Under the pieces are notes generated by a model. It did no database searches. It was given only the letters and a program-made list of their open reading frames with translations, and was not told the DNA's origin. From Gemmatimonadaceae bacterium (GTDB lineage Bacteria; Gemmatimonadota; Gemmatimonadetes; Gemmatimonadales; Gemmatimonadaceae), in contig JAHBVT010000001.1 in the NCBI GenBank assembly GCA_019637355.1, positions 248,001 to 312,000 of the forward strand: a DNA stretch of 64,000 nucleotides, given 5' to 3'. Both the position numbers and the translations under genes were made by a program. Numbering within the stretch: the stretch's first letter is position 1; every line of letters starts with the position of its first letter. Below are positions 16,301 to 24,919 of this stretch, in pieces.

Positions 16301-17725
16301 ATGCTTCGATTGCGATTTGGGCGACGGCGCGGTGGAATTGGAGCGCGCGTCTTGCGAGCCGCAGTGCGATTCGCACAGGTCGCCTTTCTCGTCACGGCGG
16401 CTGTGCCGCTGAGTGCCCAGACCACCGTGCGCGGAGTGCTCTACGATTCGCTGCGGTACGCGGGCATCGAAGGTGCCGTGGTGACCGTTGTCGGCGATGC
16501 ACGAATGGGAACCAGAACTGACGCGCGGGGGATGTTCGCGCTGGTTGGAGTCGACGCTGGCAACCACATCATCCGGTTCGTGCATCCTCGGCTTGATTCG
16601 CTGGGGCTCGAGTCCATCGATGTGCCTGTGTCCATCGATGATGGCGTGGAGGAGATAGAGATCTTTGCCGCCACGCCGAGCTTGTATCGCGCACTCAACC
16701 TCCTCTGTGGTGAGTCGCCTGAGAGCACCAATCGCGTGGTTGTTCGAGTGGCGGACAGAGCGGGTCACGCGGTCGCCGAGGCAGGCGTACGGCTAGAGTG
16801 GATTGAGACCGGATTCGCGCGATCTAGAAGCACGAGGAGCACCAGTAGCAACAGGAACGTGGCAGCTACGACCGATGAGCAGGGAATGGCGGTCGTCTGC
16901 GAAGTGCCATCGCCGGGAGCGTTGGTCGAAAGAGGACCGCAAGTAGTGCGCATCTCTCCACTTCGCGTCTCGGCAAGTCGCGGAAGCCGAAGCGCCGGTC
17001 CCTTCTCGATTGAAGAGGCTGGCCCCGGCGTTCTTGTGCTCAGTCTGGTCGCCGACGACGGCAAAGATCCGGTCACCATAGCTGGCCGAGTCGCTCAGGC
17101 CGATGGGCAGTCCGTACCGGGTGCGCGGGTACGGATTGAGGAACTCAACGTCGGGACCGTCACCGATTCGATTGGAGCGTTCCTGCTGCGGGGCGTGCCG
17201 GCACGTAGCCAGGATCTAGTGGTCTCGGCAATCGGCTATCGACCGTCGCGAGTGATCGTGTCACCTGATGCAGATGCCGTGTTTGACGTCGGAGTTGTCC
17301 ACCTCGATTCGCTTGCGACCGCACTCGACACCGTCCGCATCACGGCGACCGCGTTGCCGGGCAGTGCGGCCCGCTTCGACGATCGGCGGCGCGTCCTGTC
17401 CGGCACGTTTCTCGACTCTGCTGACCTATCGAAGATGCCGCGCGTCACGCCAAGCTTCCTGGCCGGTCGGGTACCCCGCGCCCTGATCCTCAATCCGCTC
17501 GGGGGGCCACGGACGTTTGTCTTCCGCCGTCCGGGGCTCGGCGGTGAGAACATCTGCGTGCCACGGTTGTTCGTGGATGGTCAAGACCAAGGACCTCTCG
17601 ATGTCGGCCAACTCGAGGAGTTGTTGGACCGAGCGAAACGAATCGAGGTGTACCGTGCGAACTTTGCGCCCCCAGAGTTCACGGATTTTGCTGGCTGCGG
17701 TGCAGTCGTCGTCTGGACCAAGTAG
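16301..17725 (+). CDS. Exported carboxypeptidase-regulatory-like / TonB plug-like protein
   Basis: About 474 residues. A positively charged start (MLRLRFGRRRGG) leads to a signal peptide ending PLSAQ. Two carboxypeptidase-regulatory-like beta folds follow (VRGVLYDSLRYAGIEGAVVTVVG and IAGRVAQADGQSVPGARVRI). The C-terminal domain looks like an isolated receptor plug (LDTVRITATALPGS, FRRPGLGGENICVPRLFVDG, ending CGAVVVWTK) with no beta barrel after it. GAGGAGG is next to the ATG; the frame opens at 16229 but without a site. This plan is common in Gemmatimonadota-like genomes and its function is unknown. Sampled GC is lower than in flanking genes. Confidence 0.75.
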   Translation: MLRLRFGRRRGGIGARVLRAAVRFAQVAFLVTAAVPLSAQTTVRGVLYDSLRYAGIEGAVVTVVGDARMGTRTDARGMFALVGVDAGNHIIRFVHPRLDSLGLESIDVPVSIDDGVEEIEIFAATPSLYRALNLLCGESPESTNRVVVRVADRAGHAVAEAGVRLEWIETGFARSRSTRSTSSNRNVAATTDEQGMAVVCEVPSPGALVERGPQVVRISPLRVSASRGSRSAGPFSIEEAGPGVLVLSLVADDGKDPVTIAGRVAQADGQSVPGARVRIEELNVGTVTDSIGAFLLRGVPARSQDLVVSAIGYRPSRVIVSPDADAVFDVGVVHLDSLATALDTVRITATALPGSAARFDDRRRVLSGTFLDSADLSKMPRVTPSFLAGRVPRALILNPLGGPRTFVFRRPGLGGENICVPRLFVDGQDQGPLDVGQLEELLDRAKRIEVYRANFAPPEFTDFAGCGAVVVWTK

Positions 17726-17755
17726 TTCTCGCTTACACTGCGATACGAGATCTCG

Positions 17756-18415
17756 TCAGCCGCGTGCCAGTCTCGCGACGAGCGGTGGCAACTCCTCCGC
17801 CCGCTCAAACCAATAGTCCGGCGCCGTCGGCTCCAACTCCGCCCGCGTGTACGGCCCCCACAGCACGGCCCCCGTGCGCACCCCGGCCGCGCGCCCCGCC
17901 TGCATATCGTGCGTGCTGTCACCCACGAACAACGCGCGCTCCGCCGGCACCTGCAGCTGCGCCAGCGCATACTGCACCGGCTCCGGATCCGGCTTGTGCC
18001 GCGTCGTCTGGTCGATCCCGACCACCGCCGCAAAGCACTCCTCGATCTGCGCGAACTTGAGCGCGCGCCGCGCCCCCACCTCCAGCTTGCTCGTCACCAC
18101 CGCCAGCGCGTGCCCGTCGGCGTGCAAGCTCCGCACGGTCTCCACCATCCCGGGGTACAGCTTCAGCATCGAGTCGTGATGCAGCAACTGGTGCTCGCGG
18201 TATCGCGCCCGCAGCAGGTCCACCTCCTCGACGTCATCGGCCCAGCGCGCCAACATCCGGTCCAGCGGCGTGCCGATCAACGCCAGCCACTCCGGCACGC
18301 TGGGCCGGCGCGTACGCCCCTCGAAGGCGTATTCCATACTCGCCACCAGCAACTCAATGGAATCCACCAACGTGCCGTCGAGGTCGAACAGCACGGCATA
18401 CGGCGCCCGGCTCAT
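17756..18415 (-). CDS. HAD-superfamily hydrolase, phosphoglycolate phosphatase-like
   Basis: 219 residues with all HAD motifs: motif I VLFDLDGTLVDS (nucleophile D11, acid D13), motif II VVTSKL, the motif III lysine in HKPDPEPV and motif IV GDSTHDMQAG. A helical cap domain between residues 20 and 80 places it in the Gph/PGP-like subfamily, which dephosphorylates small phosphorylated metabolites; the exact substrate is unknown. The ATG at 18415 overlaps the stop of a truncated glycosyltransferase tail, echoing an original glycosyltransferase-HAD operon now split by the propeller block. The first ~24 codons lie in direct repeat copy A. Confidence 0.9.
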   Translation of the reverse strand: MSRAPYAVLFDLDGTLVDSIELLVASMEYAFEGRTRRPSVPEWLALIGTPLDRMLARWADDVEEVDLLRARYREHQLLHHDSMLKLYPGMVETVRSLHADGHALAVVTSKLEVGARRALKFAQIEECFAAVVGIDQTTRHKPDPEPVQYALAQLQVPAERALFVGDSTHDMQAGRAAGVRTGAVLWGPYTRAELEPTAPDYWFERAEELPPLVARLARG

Positions 18416-18722
18416 CGTGCGCTCCGCGACACATACCCGCGCCCTTTCCACTCCACGCGGCTGCCGCGCCACGCCGCCTCGGCGCAGATCCAACTGAAGG
18501 TCACGGCCGCCAGGGGGTACAGCAGGCCCCAGAGGGGATTGAGTCGCGAGAAGGCGTACACGCCAGCGTAGTAGACGAAGGTGAAGGCCCCGGCCGCGAG
18601 CCCGAAGATCCGCGCGCCGTCGCCGGCCACGCCGAGCTGCCAGAGCAGCAGCGCGAGTAGCGGAATGGTCCACGGGAAGATACGCGAACTCACCGGGCCG
18701 AGTGGCAGGGAGTCGCGCCCGG
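18342..18722. repeat. Direct repeat copy A (381 bp) flanking the propeller block
   Basis: Matches 22342-22749 in the same orientation, offset by exactly 4,000 bp at the left end, with about a dozen substitutions over the first ~310 bp and one ~27-bp deletion in this copy. It contains the first 24 codons of the intact HAD gene and the last ~100 codons of a truncated glycosyltransferase. The left edge is sharp: the base before it differs from copy B. Confidence 0.85.
18412..18722 (-). pseudogene. 3' remnant of a family 2 glycosyltransferase gene
   Basis: On the minus strand this segment encodes GRDSLPLGPVSSRIFPW... to ...GRGYVSRSAR, the last ~100 residues of the glycosyltransferase at 22412-23587. 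Nine residues are missing after the SSRIFPW block and a few are substituted. The catalytic N-terminal domain is absent; upstream sequence is unrelated. The open frame continues to 18936 but those residues have no counterpart. Its stop still overlaps the HAD start as in the presumed ancestral operon. Confidence 0.8.
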
Positions 18723-18985
18723 TAGCTGTGTGGAGCTCCCAGACGCTGGGACAACACGGTGGCGGAGTCGTTCTACTGTGCCTCAAGAAGGCGCGAAACA
18801 AGAGACACATTATTCCGAGCCGTGAACCGCCCTTGCGGATACCCGCGCGCGCATCGACGTTTTCTGCGACCGCGCTCGGCGCGGTGCCCGCCGGACGATG
18901 GGAACACACGTCGCACACGGGCGGAACGGTCGACACTTGACTGGGCGTCTACGCCCATCACATCGGATGACTTTCGAGCCTGCGA
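18723..18985. other. Non-coding left junction of the propeller block
   Basis: About 260 bp between repeat copy A and the first propeller gene. No supported gene. It probably carries the block's promoter. A perfect 6-bp inverted repeat with 4-base loop (TGGGCG-TCTA-CGCCCA, 18942-18957) sits just before the first ATG and overlaps a TTGACT hexamer (18937-18942), but no convincing -10 element is seen. Confidence 0.4.
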
Positions 18986-20110
18986 ATGCGCAATAAGCTG
19001 AGAGCAGCCCTTCGTGTCGCACTGATTGGAGCGCTGCTTGCTTGCTGCCCGCCTCGACCTGCGAATTCGCAGCCAACCGTCGTTGTGCGAGGCACATCGG
19101 GGTGTCGAGCTTGTGAAATCCTCGTGACTCCGGGCGTGACGCTGGGCTCGACCGACGGGCCTGGCATCATTGAACATATCGAGACGCGCGCGGTGCGCGA
19201 CGGACTCGGGCGGTACTTGCTCAAGGCCAACTTCCCGACTGCCATCAGCGTGTTCGCACCCGACGGACGTTTTCTCCGGTCGTTGGGTCGCGCGGGCGGC
19301 GGACCGGGTGAGTTCCGTGGTATCGGAAGCTTGTCTGTGCTTCCCGGCGATTCACTGGTCGTTTTCGATTGGGGGTCGAGCCGTTACTCAATCTTCAGCC
19401 CTGGGCTCGACTTTGTAACGAGCGGCCCCCTGCCGCTGACTCCTGAGCTTTCAAGTTTGGCTCTTCGTTCGGGGAAGTTCCTGTTCAACCACGCGCTCTT
19501 TTCGCCGAATGAAGTTGGGCAGCCACTCCATCTTGTCAACAGGACGGGTGCCCGAGAACGGTCTTTCGGATCGTCAACGGGCGTCTATCGCCCAGACGTT
19601 CCGTTCTTGATGTCGCGAGCGATTGCCGAGTCTAGGTCAGGGCGCGTCTGGGCCGCGTCACGTACGGAGTATCGAATCGACCTCCTGAATCCTGAGACGG
19701 GCTCGATCGAACGCACGATTCGTCGCGACGTGCCGTGGTTCCCATCGGGGATGCGTCCCGAGCCTCGGGGTAGCGCAGCGACGCTCGAACCTAAGCCGTT
19801 CATTTTCGACGTGCGCGAGGATCAGGCTGGACGGCTTTGGGTGCTCATCGCAGTGGCGGATCCTCAATGGCGTTCTGCAGTTCGGGCACCTGGCGCCGGA
19901 GATAGCCACGGCACCGTTACCAACGAGCAGCGCTACAGGGACACCGTGATCGAGGTGCTTGATACCAGCGCCGGTCGACTGCTGGCGTCCGTTCGGCTTC
20001 CGCAACACATCAAGCAGTTCGTGTCCGACAACCTTATCGGAACAGTGATGGAGGACGCCGACGGTATGCCTCGCTTCTTCACGTGGCAGTTGCAGCTCCG
20101 AACACCATGA
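18986..20110 (+). CDS. 6-bladed beta-propeller exported protein (paralogue 1)
   Basis: 374 residues. Signal peptide MRNKLRAALRVALIGALLACCPP; a mature N-terminal Cys pair C-R-A-C; then propeller blades marked by the strand-turn pattern ISVFAPDGRFLRSLGRAGGGPGEF, the hallmark of NHL/6-bladed beta-propeller proteins. Later blades are more divergent (YRIDLLNPETGSIER, RLWVLIAV). No catalytic residues are evident; such proteins are extracytoplasmic binding scaffolds. It leads a three-gene run (3 bp to the next gene) and has lower GC than the surrounding genes. Confidence 0.75.
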   Translation: MRNKLRAALRVALIGALLACCPPRPANSQPTVVVRGTSGCRACEILVTPGVTLGSTDGPGIIEHIETRAVRDGLGRYLLKANFPTAISVFAPDGRFLRSLGRAGGGPGEFRGIGSLSVLPGDSLVVFDWGSSRYSIFSPGLDFVTSGPLPLTPELSSLALRSGKFLFNHALFSPNEVGQPLHLVNRTGARERSFGSSTGVYRPDVPFLMSRAIAESRSGRVWAASRTEYRIDLLNPETGSIERTIRRDVPWFPSGMRPEPRGSAATLEPKPFIFDVREDQAGRLWVLIAVADPQWRSAVRAPGAGDSHGTVTNEQRYRDTVIEVLDTSAGRLLASVRLPQHIKQFVSDNLIGTVMEDADGMPRFFTWQLQLRTP

Positions 20111-20113
20111 CGG

Positions 20114-21262
20114 ATGATGCAACCTCCTGTGCGGCTCTCCAGTAGCCTCAGGCGGCTTTGCCGAGCGTCACTGGCTGCGGTGTCGCTTGGAGGCTGCCTT
20201 GCCTGCAGCGGCGAGGAGTCGACCGCCCCGTCGGTTCCTCTGGTGTGGTCTGTCGATACCCTCGCGATTGTCGGAGTCGCAGAAGGCGACTCGATGCAAG
20301 AGTTCGGCCAGCTCATCGCTGCTGAACTCAGCGCGACCGGTGATGCCGTCCTGCTGGACCTGCGCCGCCCTGGAGTGTTCTGGTTCGATTCGACAGGGCG
20401 GTTCAGGACGGTCACCACGGTAGGGCGTGGTCCTGGGGAGGTCTTACAGCCACGCGCCATCGCGACAAGCAGTGCGGGAGCCGTGCTCGTGCTTGACGCC
20501 GCGAGCGCTCGGCTCTCGTTCTTGCGCGAGTCGGCTGGTCGCGTTGTGCTCGATTCGTCCATCAACACCTTGCGCGCGCCCACGAGCTTGTGTGAACTGG
20601 CGGGCCGTGTGTACGCCGGCTTCCTCTTAGACGGTATGGTGGCCCACGTGATAGGAGCCGACGGGAGGCCTCTCCGTTCTTTCGGGCCAGAGCCCCTCCT
20701 GCCACAGCTCGACGCTGCAGGCGATTTCGGCGTGCTCGCGCGCCGACAGATAGTCGAACCGCGGCTGTTTTGCGATTCGCTCCGTCGCCAGGTCGTGCTG
20801 GCGGGACGGTCTCACCCCGCGGTTCGCGCGTACGATTCACTCGGGCACGAAATGTGGTCCGTGGAGTTGGCGGACGTCCACTCAATCACCTTTCAGCAGA
20901 CAGAGGCGGGTGTCATAGAGGGTGTGTTCGACCCGCTGAACGGGGCAAGCTTTGTCCGATCGATGATTGCGTGGGGTCCGCAGCACCTACTCGTCCAGTA
21001 CATCCGAAGCTTTCCGGGCGGCCCTCCCGATGGAGCGGAGTTCGGCGGAATCGACTCCCGGCTGCTCGATCTGACGACAGGCGCTGAAGTCGGTCGCTCA
21101 AGCGGACTTCCCCTCATTGCGGCGACACGAGGCGACCGATTGGTCGTGATAGAGAACGTCCCGTTTCCGAGGGCGCTCATTGTTCGTCGGCGCCTAGCCC
21201 CTGAGCCAGAGGCATCGCCGGATACCTCCGAGGTTCACTCGGCGAACAGGCAGGCTCCGTGA
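20114..21262 (+). CDS. 6-bladed beta-propeller lipoprotein (paralogue 2)
   Basis: 382 residues. Signal ending in a possible lipobox (L-G-G-C, with a second L-A-C just after), then a propeller with the diagnostic blade GVFWFDSTGRFRTVTTVGRGPGEV and weaker blades (AGAVLVLDAASARLSFL, HPAVRAYDSLGHEMWSVEL). It resembles the proteins on either side in length and order of blades but shares limited identity, so these are diverged paralogues. The next gene's GTG overlaps its stop, so they are translated together. Function is unknown. Confidence 0.75.
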   Translation: MMQPPVRLSSSLRRLCRASLAAVSLGGCLACSGEESTAPSVPLVWSVDTLAIVGVAEGDSMQEFGQLIAAELSATGDAVLLDLRRPGVFWFDSTGRFRTVTTVGRGPGEVLQPRAIATSSAGAVLVLDAASARLSFLRESAGRVVLDSSINTLRAPTSLCELAGRVYAGFLLDGMVAHVIGADGRPLRSFGPEPLLPQLDAAGDFGVLARRQIVEPRLFCDSLRRQVVLAGRSHPAVRAYDSLGHEMWSVELADVHSITFQQTEAGVIEGVFDPLNGASFVRSMIAWGPQHLLVQYIRSFPGGPPDGAEFGGIDSRLLDLTTGAEVGRSSGLPLIAATRGDRLVVIENVPFPRALIVRRRLAPEPEASPDTSEVHSANRQAP

Positions 21263-22341
21263 GCGACCTTCACATCCCTCTGATCAGGCGCGCCGAGGTC
21301 CCGCTGAGACGGTGGCTTCTCGCGTTCTGTGTGCTGGCAGCGACGCCCGGCGCGGCAAGCGGTCAGGTGGCGACCATTGGAGCGGAGGGTGACATCTATG
21401 CGAAGCCAATCGGCTCTGTGGGTCCGGCTTTGATACTGGAACAGGGCCGGCTTGTCGTTGCGGACGCAAGCGAGCACACGATACTGCTCGTCACTCCCAT
21501 ACGGCGCAGTGTCCGAAGCTTCGGTCGCAGAGGACAAGGTCCGGGCGAGTTTATGCACATTTCGGCGTTCTTCCGACTCGGCCCGCAGCGCTTCGGTGTT
21601 GTGGATGCATCCGTACGGCGCGTCAGCGTGTTGCGGATTGTCGGCGACTCACTTGAGCTCGAGAGCACTGCAAGCACCGATGCAGTCGGGCGCGAGATGT
21701 GTTCGATTGGTCCACGGCACTTCCTGCACGGCAATCCAGTTCAGACACCACTTGTCGAAGTTGAGTTTGACTCGAACACGAAGAGCTTGAGCCCAGTGGG
21801 CCGATTCGGACAGCGGCTACTCCCGTTCGCGGGCGATCCGGACCATCCGATGATTCACGAGTTCAACGCAATCGGTGCGATGGGCTGTGACCCAGCATCG
21901 CGGGCGATTGCGTGGGCGCCCGCTCAGCGTGGAGCACTGCAAGTTGTAGGTATCGATAACGGGCTGGTCCAGACTATCCTGTTGCCGGACTTCTCCGGCG
22001 TCGTCTACACGGCGATTCAGAACGGCATCCGAAATTCAGTGCCCGCGGCAGGGTACCTGGAGCTCACCGAGCGAGTGTTCATAGCACGGGGCGGTTGGCT
22101 GCTCATTGGGCAGACACGGGCGGGAAGAACTGGGGCCGCGGGTTGGTGGGCACGTCTGGTTTCGACGGAGAATTCGTCCGCAGGCCAGGTACGTCGAGCG
22201 GCGGGATTCGCCTTCGCTCCGATCGCTCAGCAGTTCGGCTGGACCGCTTGTCTTTCCTCGCCGGAAGAGGATATCACGATCGTCTTTGGGCCTTCGAGTG
22301 AAGTCCCGTGCTCAGTCGAGCGCATGTTCGAAAGGCGCTAG
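21259..22341 (+). CDS. 6-bladed beta-propeller exported protein (paralogue 3)
   Basis: 360 residues from a GTG overlapping the previous stop (GTGA). Charged start then a signal peptide (LLAFCVLAATPGAASGQ). The conserved blade is HTILLVTPIRRSVRSFGRRGQGPGEF, with further blades (RRVSVLRIVGDSLELES). The stop TAG at 22339-22341 is the last base triplet before direct repeat copy B, so the block's right edge coincides with the end of this gene. Likely periplasmic or surface; partner unknown. Confidence 0.75.
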   Translation: MSDLHIPLIRRAEVPLRRWLLAFCVLAATPGAASGQVATIGAEGDIYAKPIGSVGPALILEQGRLVVADASEHTILLVTPIRRSVRSFGRRGQGPGEFMHISAFFRLGPQRFGVVDASVRRVSVLRIVGDSLELESTASTDAVGREMCSIGPRHFLHGNPVQTPLVEVEFDSNTKSLSPVGRFGQRLLPFAGDPDHPMIHEFNAIGAMGCDPASRAIAWAPAQRGALQVVGIDNGLVQTILLPDFSGVVYTAIQNGIRNSVPAAGYLELTERVFIARGGWLLIGQTRAGRTGAAGWWARLVSTENSSAGQVRRAAGFAFAPIAQQFGWTACLSSPEEDITIVFGPSSEVPCSVERMFERR

Positions 22342-22415
22342 GCCACCAGCAACTCAATGGAATCCACCAACGTGCCGTCGAAGTCAAACAGCACGGCATA
22401 CGGCGCCCGGCTCAC
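22342..22415 (-). pseudogene. 5' remnant of the HAD hydrolase gene
   Basis: On the minus strand this encodes the first ~24 residues of the HAD protein (motif I as VLFDFDGTLVDS), with GTG in place of the ATG used at 18415. The frame then runs straight into the third propeller gene, so nothing functional remains. It is the counterpart of the glycosyltransferase remnant at 18412-18722. Confidence 0.75.
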
Positions 22416-22749
22416 CGCGCGCTCCGCGACACATATCCGCGCCCCTTCCACTCCACGCGGCTACCGCGCCACGCCGCCTCAGCGCAGATCCAGCTGAAGG
22501 TCACGGCCGCCAGGGGGTACAGCAGGCCCCAGAGGGGATTGAGTCGCGAGAAGGCGTACACGCCAGCGTAGTAGAGGAAGGTGAAGGCCCCGGCCACGAG
22601 CCCGAAGATCCGCGCGCCGTCGCCGGCCACACCGAGCTGCCAGAGCAGCAGCGCCACCAGCGGCGCGAGAGGCACCAAGGCCGGCAGCTGAAAGATCCAC
22701 GGGAAGATACGTGAACTCACCGCGCCGAGTGGCAGGGTGTCGCGCCCAG
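22342..22749. repeat. Direct repeat copy B (408 bp) flanking the propeller block
   Basis: Same orientation as copy A (18342-18722), about 96% identical by eye in the first ~310 bp, and longer by about 27 bp. It begins directly after the stop codon of the third propeller gene. It contains the intact 3' end of the glycosyltransferase gene and a broken 5' start of the HAD gene. Beyond 22749 the glycosyltransferase continues while copy A does not. Confidence 0.85.
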
Positions 22750-23587
22750 CGGCGTAGACGTTCTTGCCCCAGCCGCGTCGCAGTTCGCCCAGCGAGGTGT
22801 ACATCCGCGTGGAGAGCTCGTCACGCGCGAGCACCATATGCGCGCGCAGCCCGCGCGCCGTCACCACCTGCGCGAGCCGCAGGTCCTCGGCAACGTGATC
22901 GCGCACGGCCGCGTGCCCACCGATGCTCGCGTAGGTCTCGCGCCGCATCATCACGAACTGGCCGTTGGCGATCTTGTCCAGCGGACGCATCGAGCGGCTC
23001 ATCGCCTCGAGTCCGCCGTAGCGCGAGAGCAGGATGGAGAACACGAAGGGCTGTAGCACCTTCTCCCAGAAGCTGCCGGCCTCCTGGTGCCCAGCCACGG
23101 TGAAGAGGTCGGCGCCGCGCGCTTGCATTGCCCCGACGCTGCGGCCGAGCAGGTCGGGACCGTGGCGCGTGTCGGCATCGGTGAAGCAGAGGATGTCGCC
23201 GCGCGCGGCATCGGCGCCGCTCTGGCAGGCCCACTGCTTGCCGAACCAACCGTCGGGCAGCGGCGGCGCGTCGATCACGCGCAGCTGCGCCTGAGGGTGT
23301 GCCGCTGCGATAGCGCGTGCGATGTCGCCGGTGCCGTCCTCGGAGTGATCGTCCACGACGATGATCTCCAACGACGGATACGCCGACGCGAGCAGGCTCT
23401 CGAGCAGGCGGCCGATGTTGCGGGCCTCGTTGCGCGCGGGGATGATGACGCTGACCAGCGGTGCATCCGCGCCGTGAACCGGCGCGTACTCAGCGAGCCG
23501 CCGTGTGTCGAGAAAGCGAACGACTACGCCCACGAACACCGCGCACCACAGCGCAGTGGCGAGCCAGGCCAACCAGTGCGCGCCCAC
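22412..23587 (-). CDS. Family 2 glycosyltransferase, membrane-anchored
   Basis: 391 residues. An N-terminal membrane helix (WLAWLATALWCAVFVGVVVRF) is followed by a GT-A fold with VSVIIPARNEARN, IIVVDDHSEDGT, the GKQWAC motif, the DxD-type FTDADTRHGPDLL, AEDLRLAQ and the LRRGWGKN acceptor-loop region. Three or four C-terminal membrane helices follow. This resembles CrtQ/HpnB-type transferases acting on lipid acceptors such as carotenoids or hopanoids; the substrate is not determined. The GTG start is five bases after the upstream symporter's stop. The 3' end lies in repeat copy B. Confidence 0.88.
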   Translation of the reverse strand: MGAHWLAWLATALWCAVFVGVVVRFLDTRRLAEYAPVHGADAPLVSVIIPARNEARNIGRLLESLLASAYPSLEIIVVDDHSEDGTGDIARAIAAAHPQAQLRVIDAPPLPDGWFGKQWACQSGADAARGDILCFTDADTRHGPDLLGRSVGAMQARGADLFTVAGHQEAGSFWEKVLQPFVFSILLSRYGGLEAMSRSMRPLDKIANGQFVMMRRETYASIGGHAAVRDHVAEDLRLAQVVTARGLRAHMVLARDELSTRMYTSLGELRRGWGKNVYAAGRDTLPLGAVSSRIFPWIFQLPALVPLAPLVALLLWQLGVAGDGARIFGLVAGAFTFLYYAGVYAFSRLNPLWGLLYPLAAVTFSWICAEAAWRGSRVEWKGRGYVSRSAR

Positions 23588-23592
23588 GCGCG

Positions 23593-24864
23593 CTAGCTGG
23601 CCGCTGCCGGCAACGGGGCGTCGCCGCTGGAGTCCGCCGGCGCCTCGCCGCGCGCGACGATCACGGCCGCCGCCATATGTCCGGTGACGTTGGTCGTCGT
23701 GCGGAACATATCGGGAATCGTGTCCACGCCCAGGAGGATGCCGATGCCCTCGATGGGGATGCCGGCGGCCATCAGCACCGGCACCATCACGAGGATGCTG
23801 CCGCCGGGCACGCCCGGCACGGAGAACGACGTGATGACGCTGGTGACGGCGATGGTTGCAAGCTGCGCCGCGTCGAGGTCCACGCCGTAGAGCTTGGCGA
23901 TGAACAGCACGCCGACGGTCTGGCCGATGCCGGCACCGGCGCGGAACATCGACGCCGCGAGCGGAATGAAGAAGCTGCCGATGGACGGCGGGAGCTTGAG
24001 CGTGCGCCGCACGCTGTCGAGCATCGCCGGCAGCGCCGCGAGCGACGACCGTGAGCTGAACGCGATGCCCTGTGCCGGCAGCGACGCCGCGATGAACTCG
24101 CGCAGCCGCACCTTGCCGAACACGACGGCCGCCGGATACAGCACGAAGAGCATAAATCCCACGCAGATGGCGCTGACGACGCCGATGTACACCACCAGCG
24201 CACCCGCGGCGGCGAGCCCCATCCGCGCGGCCAGTGGGACGGCCAGCGCAAACACGCCCACCGGTGCCAGCGCGAGGATTGCGCGCACGAGGATCAGCGA
24301 GGCGTCCTGGATGCCCTCGAAGACGCGGAGCACGGCCGTGCGGCGGTCCTCGGCCACGCGCGAGAGCGCGGCGGCGAAGAGCACGGAGAACAGGATCAGC
24401 GGAAGCATCGCGCCGTCGGCCGCGGCCTTGATGGGATTCACCGGCACGAGTCCCACGAGCCACTCGCCAATCGTCGGGACGCGCCCGCCCTCGCTGCTCA
24501 CCTCGGCGGCCGTGCTGCGCATCGCCTCCACCGTGGCGGCGTCAAACGAGAACGACCCCAGTAGCCAGGCGCCCATCAGCACGCCGACGGCGCTGGCCAG
24601 CGCCAGCACGACCACGAAGATGGCCACCGAGCGCAGGCCGAGTCGTCCGACCGCGCGGGCGTCGGGCGCGGAGCCCACGCCGACGATGAGCGTGGCCGTC
24701 ACCAGCGGGATGACGGTCATCCGGATGGCATTGATGAACAACGTCCCGACCGGGCCGAGCACCGCGAGGATGGTCTGGGCGGCCGGGGCGCTGGAGCCGG
24801 AAAGGCCGAGGCCCAGCGCGAGGCCGGCGACGAGGGCGAGGAGCACCTGGAGCGTGAGCGGCAT
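23593..24864 (-). CDS. SLC1-family dicarboxylate/amino acid:cation symporter
   Basis: About 423 residues with the DAACS fold: N-terminal helices LTLQVLLALVAGLALGLGL, the NAIRMTVIPLV segment, the first hairpin-loop region FSSRSSLAALPAML (serine-rich), the helix 7 motif FRAGAGIGQT in place of the usual NMDGT, the second hairpin VPGVPGGS, and helix 8 GVDTIPDMFRTTTNVTGH. It takes up dicarboxylates or amino acids with Na+ or H+. The altered helix 7 motif makes the substrate uncertain. The ATG at 24864 is preferred; a GTG at 24885 is also possible. It heads the symporter-glycosyltransferase-(HAD) operon. Confidence 0.9.
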   Translation of the reverse strand: MPLTLQVLLALVAGLALGLGLSGSSAPAAQTILAVLGPVGTLFINAIRMTVIPLVTATLIVGVGSAPDARAVGRLGLRSVAIFVVVLALASAVGVLMGAWLLGSFSFDAATVEAMRSTAAEVSSEGGRVPTIGEWLVGLVPVNPIKAAADGAMLPLILFSVLFAAALSRVAEDRRTAVLRVFEGIQDASLILVRAILALAPVGVFALAVPLAARMGLAAAGALVVYIGVVSAICVGFMLFVLYPAAVVFGKVRLREFIAASLPAQGIAFSSRSSLAALPAMLDSVRRTLKLPPSIGSFFIPLAASMFRAGAGIGQTVGVLFIAKLYGVDLDAAQLATIAVTSVITSFSVPGVPGGSILVMVPVLMAAGIPIEGIGILLGVDTIPDMFRTTTNVTGHMAAAVIVARGEAPADSSGDAPLPAAAS

Positions 24865-24919
24865 CCTATATAATGATGCCGTCACCCCGTGCGGCGCCTC
24901 CCCGTGTAGATTCCTCGCT

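Noticed and set aside
18759-19001. 80-codon open frame before the first propeller gene
   Set aside because: No ribosome site, basic low-complexity composition, and overlaps the propeller start; treated as non-coding junction.
16154-22322. 14-base match TGCTCAGTCGAGCG at 16154-16167 and 22309-22322, near both ends of the lower-GC block
   Set aside because: Tempting as an attachment site, but 14-base matches are expected by chance several times in a 64-kb GC-rich window, and neither copy coincides with the repeat edges.
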